This document shows, piece after piece, positions 1-10,338 of a stretch of 64,000 bases of DNA. A program made the position numbers and the translations under genes. Under the pieces are notes generated by a model. The model did no database searches and was not told the DNA's origin. It saw only the letters and a program-made list of their open reading frames with translations. Position 1 is the stretch's first letter; each line of letters begins with the position of its first letter. Source of the DNA: Arctopsyche grandis (lineage: Eukaryota; Arthropoda; Insecta; Trichoptera; Hydropsychidae); the NCBI RefSeq assembly GCF_051622035.1, contig NC_135358.1:8225001-8289000 (forward strand), written 5' to 3'.

Positions 1-449
1 ATAGATGCTCTCATTTACAACACACTTTAATACTTTTAGTTCAGCTAAAGATATTTTAGCAACAGTAATACATATACACATATATTGTCCGTTTATATTA
101 TCCAGCACTGCATATCAACTGCTCGGCACAACACTGCACGGGAAAGACTACTTCTATTCATACTATACAGCACCACCCGTTTTCAGTACGTTCATACTTG
201 TTTTGGACAAGTTCAAGGCAAAATCGACTTACGTATACATATATTACAGAACGCGACGATACGGCGCAATATTGCTTGCGTCGAATCAATATTGTCACAA
301 TATGACGTTTCTGGAATTAGTCATATGCACACGGCAACACTTTCGTTAGTACGCGTGCACTCACCACTTTGACTACACGTCATTGTGAATATTTTCACAG
401 TGGTCAAAGAAAACCCGTTGTGTTTGATACGTTTTAAAGACATGTACTG
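1..449. other. AT-rich stretch, no gene recognised
   Basis: Open frames here are short, overlap one another and resemble no known protein. I see no tRNA, repeat boundary or splice-flanked exon. Confidence 0.4.
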
Positions 450-757
450 ACGTATTTTATTTTATTTTATTTATACATGCATACACCCATTTTTATTATT
501 TTATTAACACGACATCTATGGTCAAAATTCCACAAATTTTGACATACTGCAAACTTAAAATTTGCGAGAAATGGAATAGGATTACCAATTTGTTGGAGCT
601 GTTTCTAATGCAATCAGATAAATTGATAAACTCTGAAAGGAAGCGATCGACTTGGAGTCGCACATCCATGGTCTGGCCAGCAAAAAAGCCAAGAATAGAA
701 CCCGTGACCACACAATCGAAAGCATTACATGCTAACCACTGATCTATGTTGCTGGTT
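450..757 (-). mobile_element. tRNA-derived SINE, minus strand
   Basis: Read on the minus strand, it starts with a tRNA-like head (CCAGCAACATAGATCAGTGG, A-box-like) and a B-box-like segment near 690-705. The central domain shared by all SINEs in this window follows (core around 590-680), then the ACCATAGATGTCGTG segment and an A/T-rich tail at 450-480. It lacks the terminal hairpin seen in longer copies. Confidence 0.75.
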
Positions 758-964
758 TATAATATGAATAGATCGTGTCGGTTACTGCTGTTTTGAATAC
801 GTCACTAGCACATTACGGAACATATGAATGTGTCCATATTGAATGTACTTAATGATATTTTTCGTACTTCTGATTACGTGCAGTTGCTGGATTGAGCTTT
901 ACTGGTAAAAAACGAATACATTTAAATACTAACTTACATTGTATATTCGTTTCTTATATGAAAA

Positions 965-1280
965 CCATACTTTTCTTCACTAGAGTCTCGTTATTGGCCA
1001 GACTTTGGTTTATCGAGGTCGATCGTTTATTATCATAATTTGCCAATTTTTCTGATTTTCATTGAAATGTTTCCTGTAAAATTGGCTTTTCCTATCCAAT
1101 TTTCTATTGCAAACCCTGAGTTATTGTTATATCTCGGGTTTCGCCAGATTTCTCTCCATATATGTATGTCTCTGTGGATGATTATTGAATGTAAAAATTC
1201 GTATTGTTACATGAAAAATGTTATTGATCGTATTGTTTACGGTGTTTGTAATGTCTGACCATAGGTGTCAGGTGTTGTTT
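965..1280 (+). mobile_element. SINE fragment, head missing
   Basis: Starts inside the shared central domain (TTGGCCAGACTTTGG, GATCGTTT, TTTGCCAATTTTTCTGAT at about 976-1056) and continues to the CTGACCATAGGTGTCAGGTG segment that other copies carry near their 3' end. The tRNA-like head is missing. Confidence 0.6.
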
Positions 1281-1572
1281 CGATGTGTATGTATGCAGTG
1301 GTAGACTGGCCATACAAGCGACATTGCCTGATAGCAAGTGGACCCCGCTATCTGTTAGAAAATATGGGCCCTCAGTGAATTTAAATTACTTTTTAACTAT
1401 TTCATTTTACGTGTGTAAAAATTTACAGGAAATTTACACTTTGGGACCTAAAGTTTGGGTATTTCAACAAAATAAATTTCTTACGATATACACAAACAAC
1501 TAATACCTGCTTTTACAGCCCAAGGATCGGTTAAATTTTGTATAAGGGTCGAAATGCAAGTTTTCAACATTT

Positions 1573-1628
1573 GCGTGGGCCCATTTGCGCGGGCCCTTTT
1601 GCGCGGGCCCTTTTGCATGGGCCCATTT
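1573..1628. repeat. 14-bp GGGCCC tandem repeat inside the hAT element
   Basis: Four 14-bp units of the form GCGYGGGCCCNTTT stand head to tail. The sister element at 43376-44637 has only one equivalent unit (near 44350), so the array expanded, or contracted in the other copy, after the two separated. Confidence 0.85.
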
Positions 1629-2074
1629 CCAACTTCAAGATTGTGTATATACCTGTAACAACTACCTACTGAAATAAAAATGGGAATAAACAAATTTCCG
1701 AATTGCTTAAAACAATTCATCATCAACTAGCAATTTAAATTTACTTCATACTTTCAAAATAACATTTAATTATACTTCGACAATATAGTAAGATTTTAAA
1801 CAGTTTCCAAATATAAAATCTATTCCTAATCTAGACACATCCATATATATAGAAATATAGGATAGGGGCCCTCCCCCAAAAGCCCGATTTTCAATTAATA
1901 TTAATCGAAAATACTATGTAGTTTTCTACCGAAAGTAAAAGCCGCTTTTATGCCGCATTATTTTACGATGCATTCTATTTACCTAGAACAAGGGTTAAAC
2001 GAAATATACAATGTAATTTATGGATCTATTTTGCTCTTGTCATTTTTCCTGCACCTAAATTTGTTTTATTTTGT

Positions 2075-2615
2075 TATATTTTATTTATTTTATTTTATTT
2101 TATTGTCACAAATCAATACACACTCGCCATTACAGATTTGCTCCAATGCGACGGGTGTACGTTAATGAAATACATAAACAATCAGAAATCAGAAATACAG
2201 TAATACATACATATACAATCAGAATATATAGAATATAACAATTAATCAGAAATAATAATCATAGTGACATCTATGGATTATTTTTAGATTTTTTTTTTTT
2301 TTGTATACAATTTTTATACATACAATAAATACGAAATTATAGAGATGTCGATAGAGATATCTATAGATTTCAGATTACTGTGTATAATTAATACAAATTA
2401 TACACAGGCAGATTTTTGTGACAACAGGATTAGATTTAATACCAATTTTCAGGAACCGTTTCAGCAATGATCAGATAAAATTGGCAAACTCTGATAGAGA
2501 AACGATCGATTTGGAGTCACAAAACCCCCAAATCTAACCAGCAGTGGCGAGGACTCGAACCTATGACCTCAGTGATGCTAAATATATACGCTATCACTAA
2601 GCCAAACTGCTGGCT
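2075..2615 (-). mobile_element. SINE with type II terminal hairpin (minus)
   Basis: On the minus strand it runs from a tRNA-like head (GCCAGCAGTTTGGCTTAGTG, with a B-box at about 2531-2542) through the shared central domain (about 2450-2525) to a 3' hairpin at 2119-2158 and an A/T-rich tail. It lies inside the hAT element 1296-2713, since the sister hAT copy lacks it. It is almost identical to the copy at 6801-7262 but keeps about 90 bp near 2270-2370 that the other copy lacks. Confidence 0.85.
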
Positions 2616-2760
2616 AATATATGGGGGGGGGGAGACGATTTTTTGTAACCCTGGGTGGGCCGGGCCCCCTTTGACTCCTGGCAAGCACTGATTTCAGTCC
2701 CAGTTCACCACTGTATGTATGTAATAATTATGTATTTAATATATGTAATATATAATGTCT

Positions 2761-2815
2761 CGAGTCTTAATCTGTTCAGCACACTCGCCGCTTTAGGAGG
2801 AGTCTGTTAGGCTTC
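2761..2815 (+). repeat. Degenerate SINE 3' end (type III hairpin)
   Basis: The TCTTAATCTGTTCAGCACAC start matches the 3' ends at 4030-4118 and 39541-39615. The right arm of the hairpin is eroded. Confidence 0.5.
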
Positions 2816-3384
2816 TCTATGCACAATACATATATTATACTTTAATCAACGTTTACATAATATTGTACTATTATGATTATGATACGACAGGTTTGTTAGA
2901 AGCTAAAAGATTTTATAAGCTGTGTTGACTAATGTCCGGTATTGTCCGCAGGTGAGGAAACGCATCGCCATCCAGTACTGTTAACCGTCAGGTGACTCAT
3001 CTTTATATCGGACAGATACTGATGATTTGAGGTAAAAGTTAAAAACAGTCATGGTAGAACAGGTTGCTGCGAATATTTTCACTCTCGTCCGATCGGTTTT
3101 CCTCTAGTCGAGCACGCGAGATCCTTGGTGGGAGGGCTGCACCGTCGGCACAGGAAGAATGTCAGCTCCTTTGAAGGGCAATTTATCTGCGCGGACAGCT
3201 ACAAGCATTCACTATTACCAATATCTCTCATTTTCGGGGAAGAAAGCCCACGGTTGACGACCCAGGGGGGCACTTATCTCCACAAACGCGACGATAGCGG
3301 CTTCTTGACAACGACGAATTGCAAATTCCGATCGGATCGGATAATATCGTCGACGACTTCATTTTTGTGCAACGCTCGACATTC
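2816..3384. other. Non-repetitive, less AT-rich island
   Basis: From about 2940 to 3370 the sequence is complex, with many CG dinucleotides and no match to other parts of the window. Frames open across it (for example 3125-3571 plus) have no recognisable domain and run straight into a retrotransposon remnant, so I do not call a gene. A control region or an old unique sequence is possible. Confidence 0.35.
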
Positions 3385-3470
3385 GTCATCGTCCTTTCAC
3401 CATCCACTATTGGATGAAAGCCTCTCCAATCCCCCTCCAATTCTACTTCCTCTACTATATTCAACACATT
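3385..3470 (-). mobile_element. Short RTE retrotransposon 3'-end remnant
   Basis: CACCATCCACTATTGGATGA and the following AAGCCTCTCCAA match, on the minus strand, the 3' end of the RTE element at 53505-55290 (its EAFIQQW coding stretch). Similarity fades after about 3450. Confidence 0.5.
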
Positions 3471-4029
3471 GCATCTTCTTAGATATTATAGTTGCCATCC
3501 GAACACTGCACCCATACATATTTATGGGATTTACCCATATTTATTTCCTTCACAATTTGTCATGGGTATAGTTAGCTACACTTCTCTTGAACACATGAGG
3601 AGTGTTGCCCCCATCAAGTTCTTTTTTTCCATATTTAGAGGCTTAATCTCCTGTCCGTCTATCCTGGCTGAGTTGGGCCTTCTTGCTCCGAAGAGTGTGA
3701 TATGGACCCGCCACCGTCCCCTTTTTCACACTCCTCTGGCTAGAACTGTGGCTTTTAGTTATTCTCCCATTCCTCGTGGCCTCCGTTTCTTAAATTCACT
3801 GGATGGTGCCATTGACATTTGTCGTATCTCTCGTCATTTTCTGCACCACTTCCTAAGTTACGGAAGTTGCGACTAATTGGAACGGTTTAGTAAGTTTGAT
3901 CAGTTAAGAATTTTTAAGAATTTTTAAGAATGTTTATTTATTTTTCTTTATGTCATGTTTATTTATATTTCTTTTCTTTATTTATGTATGTATTTTTACT
4001 TGTATTTCATGTACTTTTTTCCTTTTGTC
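3471..4029. other. No gene recognised
   Basis: A plus-strand frame at 3469-3876 (135 codons) has no recognisable domain, no start context and no splice-supported neighbour. The rest is T-rich. Confidence 0.35.
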
Positions 4030-4118
4030 GTTTCTTAATCTTTTTAGCACACTCGTCTCTTTGGAGCAATGTGTTAGACGAGTGTGCTTGATTAATTGAT
4101 GTATAATAAAATAAAATA
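4030..4118 (+). repeat. SINE 3' end with perfect type III hairpin
   Basis: AGCACACTCGTCT (4046-4058) pairs perfectly with AGACGAGTGTGCT (4076-4088) around a 17-nt loop containing TTTGGAGCAATG. An A/T tail (ATAATAAAATAAAAT) follows, so it is the 3' end of a plus-strand SINE whose 5' part is missing or unrecognisable. Confidence 0.75.
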
Positions 4119-4329
4119 TGTACATATGTACATCTATCCTATAAGTTTAGTTACATATTCCTTCTACTGTCTCTTTTCATTATTATTTTATTACACACAT
4201 TTTTATCATAGATGCCATGGCCAGTGCGAATCAAGTAAATAGGGGACCTCAGGCGCATTTAAAATTTGAGGCCCCTACTTCAGTAAAAAAAAAACGATAT
4301 CATCGTTTTTACCAAGCTTTTCAGTATAT

Positions 4330-4770
4330 TTATTATTATTATTTACATATATATTTATCAGGAAGGCCTTACAGGTAACCCTGATGCACTTTCCTGGCCT
4401 ATTACAAACATTGCAGTATTTTTATTATACAAGTCGCTGAATTACGAGACACTGGAAAACGCAAATTACGAGACATCTATGAATTGTACATAAATTTTAT
4501 TGTACATTAATCATACACAAATAGTGGTGACATAGTAGGTAGGAAGGATATTTAGCCAATTTTGCCGGGAACCGTTTCAACAATGAAATCAGAGAAATTG
4601 GCAAACTCTGATAGGAAACGATCGACCTGGAGTCACAAATATCCAAGTCTAACCAGCAGCACTACAGATGTAGTCAGAAAAATTATTTTCAATGGAGGTC
4701 AGCTCATGGGATCGAACCCGGCGCCTCTCAGTGTTGAGCAGAAGCTTAACGACCAACCTATGCTGCTGGC
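4330..4770 (-). mobile_element. SINE with type I terminal hairpin (minus)
   Basis: A full set of parts on the minus strand: tRNA-like head ending at GCTGCTGGC, B-box near 4711-4722, central domain 4560-4650, the TGTCACCAC segment, the CGTAATT blocks and the 3' hairpin 4358-4398 (one stem mismatch). Sequences on both sides (4205-4329 and 4960-5090) share GGGGCC-rich blocks, so the SINE may sit inside an older element whose ends I cannot fix. Confidence 0.8.
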
Positions 4771-5094
4771 GCAATGGCGTATATGGTTTTTCATTAGGAT
4801 TTTACAAAACCATATTTTTTATTTATTTCCTATGTGTATGTACCTATACATATTTGAAACACTAACAGTTTTTGGAATACAATAGGTACTATTTTAAAAT
4901 ACTATGTAAAATAGGTATTTATTTAATTTTTTCTTGGCTTATGAATGTATTGTGGACAATGATAATAATTTGTTAGTTGTAAATTTTGATAGCAAAAGTC
5001 CATTTCGGGGTCCCCAAGATTCGGGGCCCCAAGCGCACGCTTATATTCAATATTGAATATATGATAAACCGCCGCTAGACATGGCTAATTACCC

Positions 5095-5483
5095 CAAGGC
5101 GACACCTATGGTCTAACAATTTCAAACATTTCTATATAATTATATATTACAATAGAGACATCTATTGGCAAACACAATCAACAATTTTTCCAAAAATCAA
5201 ATTTGCGATAAATACATTATGTTGGTGGCATATTTTCATAAGAACCAACAAATTTGACGTGCGAGAAACTGAAATTTGAGAAAAACTGGAGGGGGAGGAT
5301 ACCGATTTATTGGATCCGTCACAAAAATTAAGCTACATAAATCGGAAAATTCTAGCAGGAGACGGTCATTCCCTGTTTTAATAACCACCACTTTTCCAGC
5401 AGCGTATTTGGCCGGGACTTGAATCCATGACCCTCTACTGGTATACAATAACTCTATCAGTGAACGAACTAAGCTGTGGCTTT
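5095..5483 (-). mobile_element. Diverged SINE (minus)
   Basis: GACACCTATGGTC at the 3' side and a tRNA-like head on the right (AGCCACAGCTTAGTTCGTTC on the minus strand, B-box-like segment near 5418-5430) match the SINE layout. The central domain is recognisable but eroded. Confidence 0.55.
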
Positions 5484-5849
5484 TTGAGGAATTGGCGTGT
5501 CAATGGGTTTTCTATGAATCATTAAAATAAAAATAAAATTGTTAGATACAGTCGGGAAAATCGCACAATTTTCTTATATTTCGTAAAGGATTTAACACCA
5601 AACCTACATATGTCATCGATTATACAACGCATTTTTTCTTAATCATGAATGGAATACAGAAATGTACCTATAGTTCAGCAAAAAAGGATCCAGCGCATAT
5701 AATTAATCGCAAATTCGCGAATCTTTTTCATATATTGCAGCAAAATTACATATAAAAGCAGCAATAAACTGTCACTGCTGCTGCTTATTATTACCATATT
5801 ACCAAAGGAACTAATATATGAGCCGTTATATTTAAAAGTGGCATCCACT
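5484..5849. other. AT-rich, nothing recognised
   Basis: No coding, RNA or repeat boundary could be supported here. Confidence 0.3.
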
Positions 5850-6270
5850 TTTTTTCACAGGAAGGCTTTACAGGTAGCCCCAGTGCGCCTTCCTGGCCAA
5901 TTACAAACATTGCGGCAATTTTTTTTATTATACAAGTCGCTGAATTACGAGACACTAAAAAACTCGCAAATTAAACGACACATCTATGAATTGTACTTAA
6001 AATTTATTGTACATTAATCAATCTCAAATAGTGGTGACACAGTAGGTAGGAAGGATATTTAGCCAATTTTTCCGGAAACCGTTTCAACAATGAAATCAAG
6101 GCGAGAAAATTGGCAAACTCTGATAGGAAACGATCGACCTGGAGTCACAAATATTCAGGTCTGACCAGCAGCACTACAGATATACTCTTTTCAATCGAGT
6201 TCAGCTCATGGGATCGAACCCGGCGCCTCTCGACGCTAAGCAGAAGCTTAACGACCGAGCTATGCTGCTA
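5850..6270 (-). mobile_element. SINE type I (minus), head split by an insertion
   Basis: The 3' hairpin lies at 5857-5898, the central domain at about 6065-6150 and the B-box near 6213-6224. The head breaks off at TATGCTGCTA (6261-6270) and resumes at ATGCTGCTGGCT (7345-7356), after a 1074-bp insertion. Confidence 0.85.
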
Positions 6271-6410
6271 GGGGTCTACCTCACGGCACCGAAAGTGAAA
6301 ATGTCGAAAAAACAAATATCGGAAGGCAACGATCGAAAATCGAAAGATCTTAAGTCGAAAGATCAAAAAAAAAAGGGTGCATGGTAAACGGTACTATGTA
6401 TATATAATAT

Positions 6411-6755
6411 CGGTCTCCGTGACGAGCCAGAATGTTAAATAACAGAAAACGCAAATATCGGAAGGCAAAGATCGAAAATCGAAAGATCTTAAGTCGAAAG
6501 ATCAAAAATAGGGTGCATGGTAAACGGTACATACTCACTTAATTTGCGCGAGCAGGATACAACAGGAACAAGAGGAACAGGCTTTTCCTCCCGTAATAAT
6601 GTGCGCGCGCAGAATACTGGGTCTATCAGTGGCATGCGGTGAAATTATCTCTCTTTTTGTCATACAGCCTTGTTTAATGTGCGCGCGTAGATGCGGGAGG
6701 AAAAGCCTGTTCCTCTTGTTCCTGTTCTATCCTGCTCGCGCAAATTAAGTGAGGA
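6411..6755. mobile_element. Truncated Mutator-like foldback element
   Basis: Begins CGGTCTCCGTGACGAGCC exactly like the intact copy at 26754, and runs through the arm and the central loop (GGAGGAAAAGCCTGTTCC). It breaks off in the second arm after AATTAAGTGAGGATGTACG. The loop also holds about 75 bp not present in the other copies. Confidence 0.8.
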
Positions 6756-6800
6756 TGTACGACGGCGGGAGAGAGAGTTTTACCGCACGCCACTGAAATA

Positions 6801-7262
6801 TTTATTTATTTTATTGTCACAAATCAATACACACTCGCCATTACAGATTTGCTCCAATGCGACGGGTGTACGTTAATGAAATACATAAACAATCAGAAAT
6901 CAGAAATACAGTAATACATACATATACAATCAGAATATATATAGAATATAACAATTAATCAGAAATAATAATCATAGTGACATCTATGGATTTCAGATTA
7001 CTGTGTATAATTAATACAAATTATACACAGGCAGATTTTTGTGACAACAGGATTAGATTTTTTAATACCAATTTTCAGGAACCGTTTCAGCAATGATCAG
7101 ATAAAATTGGCAAACTCTGATAGAGAAACGATCGATTTGGAGTCACAAAACCCCCAAATCTAACCAGCAGTGGCGAGGACACGAACCTATGACCTCAGTG
7201 ATGCTAAATATATACGCTATCACTAAGCCAAACTGCTGGCTACTAAGCCAAACTGCTGGCTA
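6801..7262 (-). mobile_element. SINE type II (minus), young copy
   Basis: Near-identical to 2075-2615, with the hairpin at 6831-6871, central domain 7075-7150 and head ending at 7239. The last 20 bp of the head (ACTAAGCCAAACTGCTGGCT) are duplicated in tandem (7221-7240 and 7242-7261). About 90 bp present in the 2075-2615 copy are missing here between two similar TCTATGGATT/TCTATAGATT blocks, consistent with deletion between short direct repeats. Confidence 0.85.
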
Positions 7263-7356
7263 TACTAACCGTACTAACCGTTTACATATGTATGGTAAAC
7301 GAACATTTTCGACTTTTTCACTATCGACTTTTTTACGGTCACCCATGCTGCTGGCT

Positions 7357-8547
7357 ATATATGTATATGACTTTTATTTTTAAATTTGCATCCAGCTTTG
7401 ATATATTCTGCAAATACTTTGGGTCGCATGCGACTATACATATGTACTATAGTTTGACGTTAAACGTTGTAAATAACTTGTAATATGAAATTGATGGCCC
7501 GTGTGCGGGAGATTCCCCAAATTGTGGGTGTGCTCGCACGCCAGGGCATTGTTGTCAAGGGGGAGGAGCGGGAGGGAGAGGATCTGGTCGGGGCCCCCCG
7601 GGGGCGCCGCCCCGGCCACCAGCATTGCTAAAATAAAGGACCCCCGGGGTGGTCGCTAAGTTGCGGCCAGCGTTTGAGAACGGGCACGACTTCTCTGAAT
7701 CACAAGCGGCCCAACAATTTGGGCGAGATCAGAGGGCACACACACACTCAATACTCACACACATGCACACACGTGCTCTCGAGACCAGAAAGGACAACCC
7801 ATAATTCAACACCTGAGCATGAAACTATTCAATGTTGTATGCGCGATGCTGTCTTTTTGTGGCTCAGGTATGTGCGACGAAAGAGATAACGATTGCAAGC
7901 TCTCAAATGTGTCTATTGTTGGCGCGCATTAATCGATTGAAAACAAACATACCTGTTTGAAATTGTTTGCGGGGAAAAGGACATGGCTGTGTCTCTGTGT
8001 CTTTTGTAAATTAAATGAATGATTTGTTGTGTGCGTGTTGTAAGGAATAGTCGATTGAAGTAAAAAAATGTTGAATATCTACATATGTATGTAAGCTTAA
8101 ATGTTTGGAATTTCGTTTGTTGTAAGTACCTAGAATTGAATGCCCGGTAGTTTCTTGCATATATGTATGTATGTAGTGGGAAGAAGTGCGGTGAACTTAA
8201 AAGGTTATTAAATCAGAAGTACATATTATTGGTCCATAAAAGATTGCGAACTCATCAATAAAACGGTCTTTGATGAAGTGGCCGTCCATCTGGGACTTAA
8301 AGACGAACTGATGAACTGCAAGAGTGACTTGGAATGCCATTAAAAATATCAAGAGAGGGTGAATTAAAGACTATAAAAATAATTAAAGGTGATTTTCAAC
8401 CGGTGTGTTTCAAAAGTGCGCTAAGGATAATAAATAAAATTTATAGTATAATTGAACTTATCTTAATAAAAATTTTATCTTTAAATTTCATATTTTGTTC
8501 GTTGTACTGTGGGTAATGGCTGTAATGGCTCCTATTTTACGGGTCGC
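7357..8547. other. Unique region with a GC-rich core, no gene called
   Basis: Around 7490-7680 the DNA is strikingly GC-rich (GGGGCCCCCCGGGGGCGCCG at 7589-7608), followed by a CA-rich run (7736-7775). No frame resembles a known protein. The region beyond 8000 returns to AT-rich sequence without recognisable features. Confidence 0.35.
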
Positions 8548-8556
8548 ATGCATTTG

Positions 8557-8719
8557 TGGTCAGAATTTATATATAACATTGGCAATAATTTATATCAAAT
8601 GGTCAGAATACATTGGTCAGAATATAAATGACCAAAATAAATATTAGATGGTCAGAATTTATTCTGATCGGTCAGAAACTATATCGAATGGTCGGAATTT
8701 AAACTGGATTGGTCATAAT
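8557..8719 (+). repeat. Degenerate TGGTCAGAAT repeat array
   Basis: The motif TGGTCAGAAT or close variants recurs at irregular spacing (about 20-45 bp). Complementary forms (TTCTGACCA, TTTTGACCA, CTCTGACCA) occur at 9690-9755, so the two arrays form a loose inverted pair around the MITE cluster. Confidence 0.6.
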
Positions 8720-8863
8720 AAGAGTCCGGAATCTGAAGGGGCCGGAAACGTGCCGTCTATTGTTCAATTGTTGTAAATGCTTTGTAAAAAAGGTTCGGCA
8801 AACCTTTAATAATGCATTTACAATCTTTGAACAATAAACAGCCCCTTCAGATTCCGGGCTCTA
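8720..8863. mobile_element. 144-bp hAT-type MITE, copy A
   Basis: Terminal inverted repeats around AGTCCGGAATCTGAAGGGGC pair with GCCCCTTCAGATTCCGGGCT. Perfect 8-bp TSDs GTCATAAT lie at 8712-8719 and 8864-8871. A second copy of exactly the same length is at 41650-41793. There is no coding capacity, so mobility would depend on a transposase elsewhere. Confidence 0.9.
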
Positions 8864-8874
8864 GTCATAATCAG

Positions 8875-9570
8875 AGACCAGAGGCGGACTATTGTTATTT
8901 TCTTTGCCCATAAAAGAAAAATAGTTTCCTTTGCCCATAAAAAATGGTTCATTGTTGTCAATTTCTATTGTCAATCATGCTTTTTTGCTCTCTTGTTCTG
9001 TACAGCAACAGAGCGGTCTATTGTTATTTTAAAAGCACCACGCCAACGCCTAAGTCTAGTTATAGGTTATAATACAGTCTATGAAAAAAAAATGATTCAA
9101 TGCCGACTGTTCTTTATTTTTGATCATTTTGACTATTTATTATAACTAAAAATCAGTGATCGAATTGCCGCCATAAAATAACCATAGACATCTCCATTGT
9201 CCGAGAAACCAGGAGAGCAAAAAAAAATGGTTGACAGTAGTGAATCATTTTTTTAGCCCTCGATCATCTTGTCCGCTGGTCCTTAATTATAACCAGAGAT
9301 CGGCGTGGATGGTTTATTTTCGCACAAAAAATGATTCACTATTGTCAAACTTTTGCTCTCTTGCTTTGTACGTTAATGGAGAGATCAATTTTTATTTTAT
9401 GGCAGAATCTTCGGCCGCCGAAGTCTGATTATAACCATTCTGGGCGTTAATTATGACCAAAGATCGGCGTTGGGGCGATATTTTTGGCACAAAAATGGTT
9501 CACTATTGTCAACCATGATTTTTTACTCTCTTTGTGGCGGTCTATTGATCAGCATCCAGCCAACGACAAC
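8875..9570. mobile_element. Cluster of degenerate hAT MITE arms
   Basis: Several partial copies of the 148-bp MITE family (intact at 32122-32269) are nested here. The signature blocks recur in both orientations: AAAATGGTTCACTATTGTCAA, GAGAGCAAAAAA with its complement, GATCGGCG, and GGTCTATTGTTATTT. Individual element ends are not resolvable. Confidence 0.65.
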
Positions 9571-9589
9571 GACTAATTATGACAATTTA

Positions 9590-9795
9590 TTATTTTAATT
9601 ATAACCATTCACAATTTTTATTAATAACCATTCATTAATTTTATTGTGACTACATGCTGTTTTCATTCGAACCATTTGATTTTTTTTTATTCTGACCAAG
9701 ATTCGATTTATGTATATTTTGACCAAAAGTTGATTTAAACTCTGACCATTTAATTTGTTGCCGTTAAAAATAGATTTGGATTTAGAAGTAGGAGT
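9590..9795 (-). repeat. Inverted counterpart of the TGGTCAGAAT array
   Basis: ATTCTGACCAAG, TTTTGACCAAAAG and CTCTGACCATTTAA are complementary versions of the motif repeated at 8557-8719. The region also contains an ATAACCATTC repeat. Confidence 0.5.
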
Positions 9796-9847
9796 CGACA
9801 AATAATTAAATCAAAACATCGGAAGTTCCGATTCACGAAACCTTACA

Positions 9848-10338
9848 TACATTTATTTATTTATTTTATTTTTCATACATATTTTTACATACATATATAC
9901 AAATATACCAGGAAGGCTCAACAGGTAAACCCCACATGCGCCTTCCTGGTCCACATAATTATTACATAGATACATGTAAATCTTAACGATATCTGACATA
10001 TATGGTTATATATTACAAACATCGTTTTAATACGATGAATAACTTTCATGTAACAATACGAATTTTATATTCGATAAACAACCACAGAGACATCTATGGT
10101 GAGCAATATGGCAAAACCTAAGATATAACAATAACTAAAGGTTCGCAACAGAAAATTGGGAAGGAAACGCCAATTTTACATGAATCGTTTCAATGAAAAT
10201 CAGAAAAACTGGCAAATTCTGATAAGAAACGATCGACCTTGACAAACCAAGGTCTGGCCAACAGCGAGACTTAGCGGGAATCGAACTCGTAACATCAAGT
10301 ACGAAATAATTCAACATTCACCACTAGACCACGCTTTT
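9848..10338 (-). mobile_element. SINE with type I hairpin and a different head (minus)
   Basis: The 3' tail (ATTTATTTATTTATTTTATT) and hairpin 9907-9950 belong to type I, and the central domain is at 10180-10265. The tRNA-like head (minus strand: AAGCGTGGTCTAGTGG, B-box near 10270-10282) differs from the other type I copies, which shows that heads and tails combine freely. Confidence 0.8.

Larger units (their letters stand above)
1296..2713 (+). mobile_element. Non-autonomous hAT element, copy 1
   Basis: Terminal inverted repeats read CAGTGGTAGACTGG at the left and CCAGTTCACCACTG at the right. Perfect 8-bp TSDs TATGTATG flank it at 1288-1295 and 2714-2721. An 8-bp TSD plus CAGTGG termini is typical of the hAT superfamily. 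No transposase is visible. The same family lies in opposite orientation at 43376-44637, with matching internal blocks such as the ATAGGGGCCCTCCCCC region near 1863. A SINE (2075-2615) has inserted inside this copy. Confidence 0.9.
6271..7344. mobile_element. Composite foldback element in a SINE, about 9-bp TSD
   Basis: It splits the SINE 5850-6270 and is flanked by ATGCTGCTA (6262-6270) and ATGCTGCTG (7345-7353), an 8/9 match. The ends are loosely inverted: the left reads GGGGTCTACC followed by GTGAAAATGTCGAAAA, and the right end, read on the minus strand, has GGGTGACC followed by GTGAAAAAGTCGAAAA. Inside are Mutator-like arm sequence (6271-6390), a truncated Mutator-like foldback (6411-6755) and a complete SINE (6801-7262). 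Confidence 0.7.

Noticed and set aside
3125-3876. Two overlapping plus-strand frames (148 and 135 codons)
   Set aside because: No domain or splice support, and the first passes through an RTE remnant.
4205-5090. A larger DNA transposon around the SINE at 4330-4770
   Set aside because: GGGGCC-rich blocks on both sides suggest it, but I found no matching inverted ends or target duplication.
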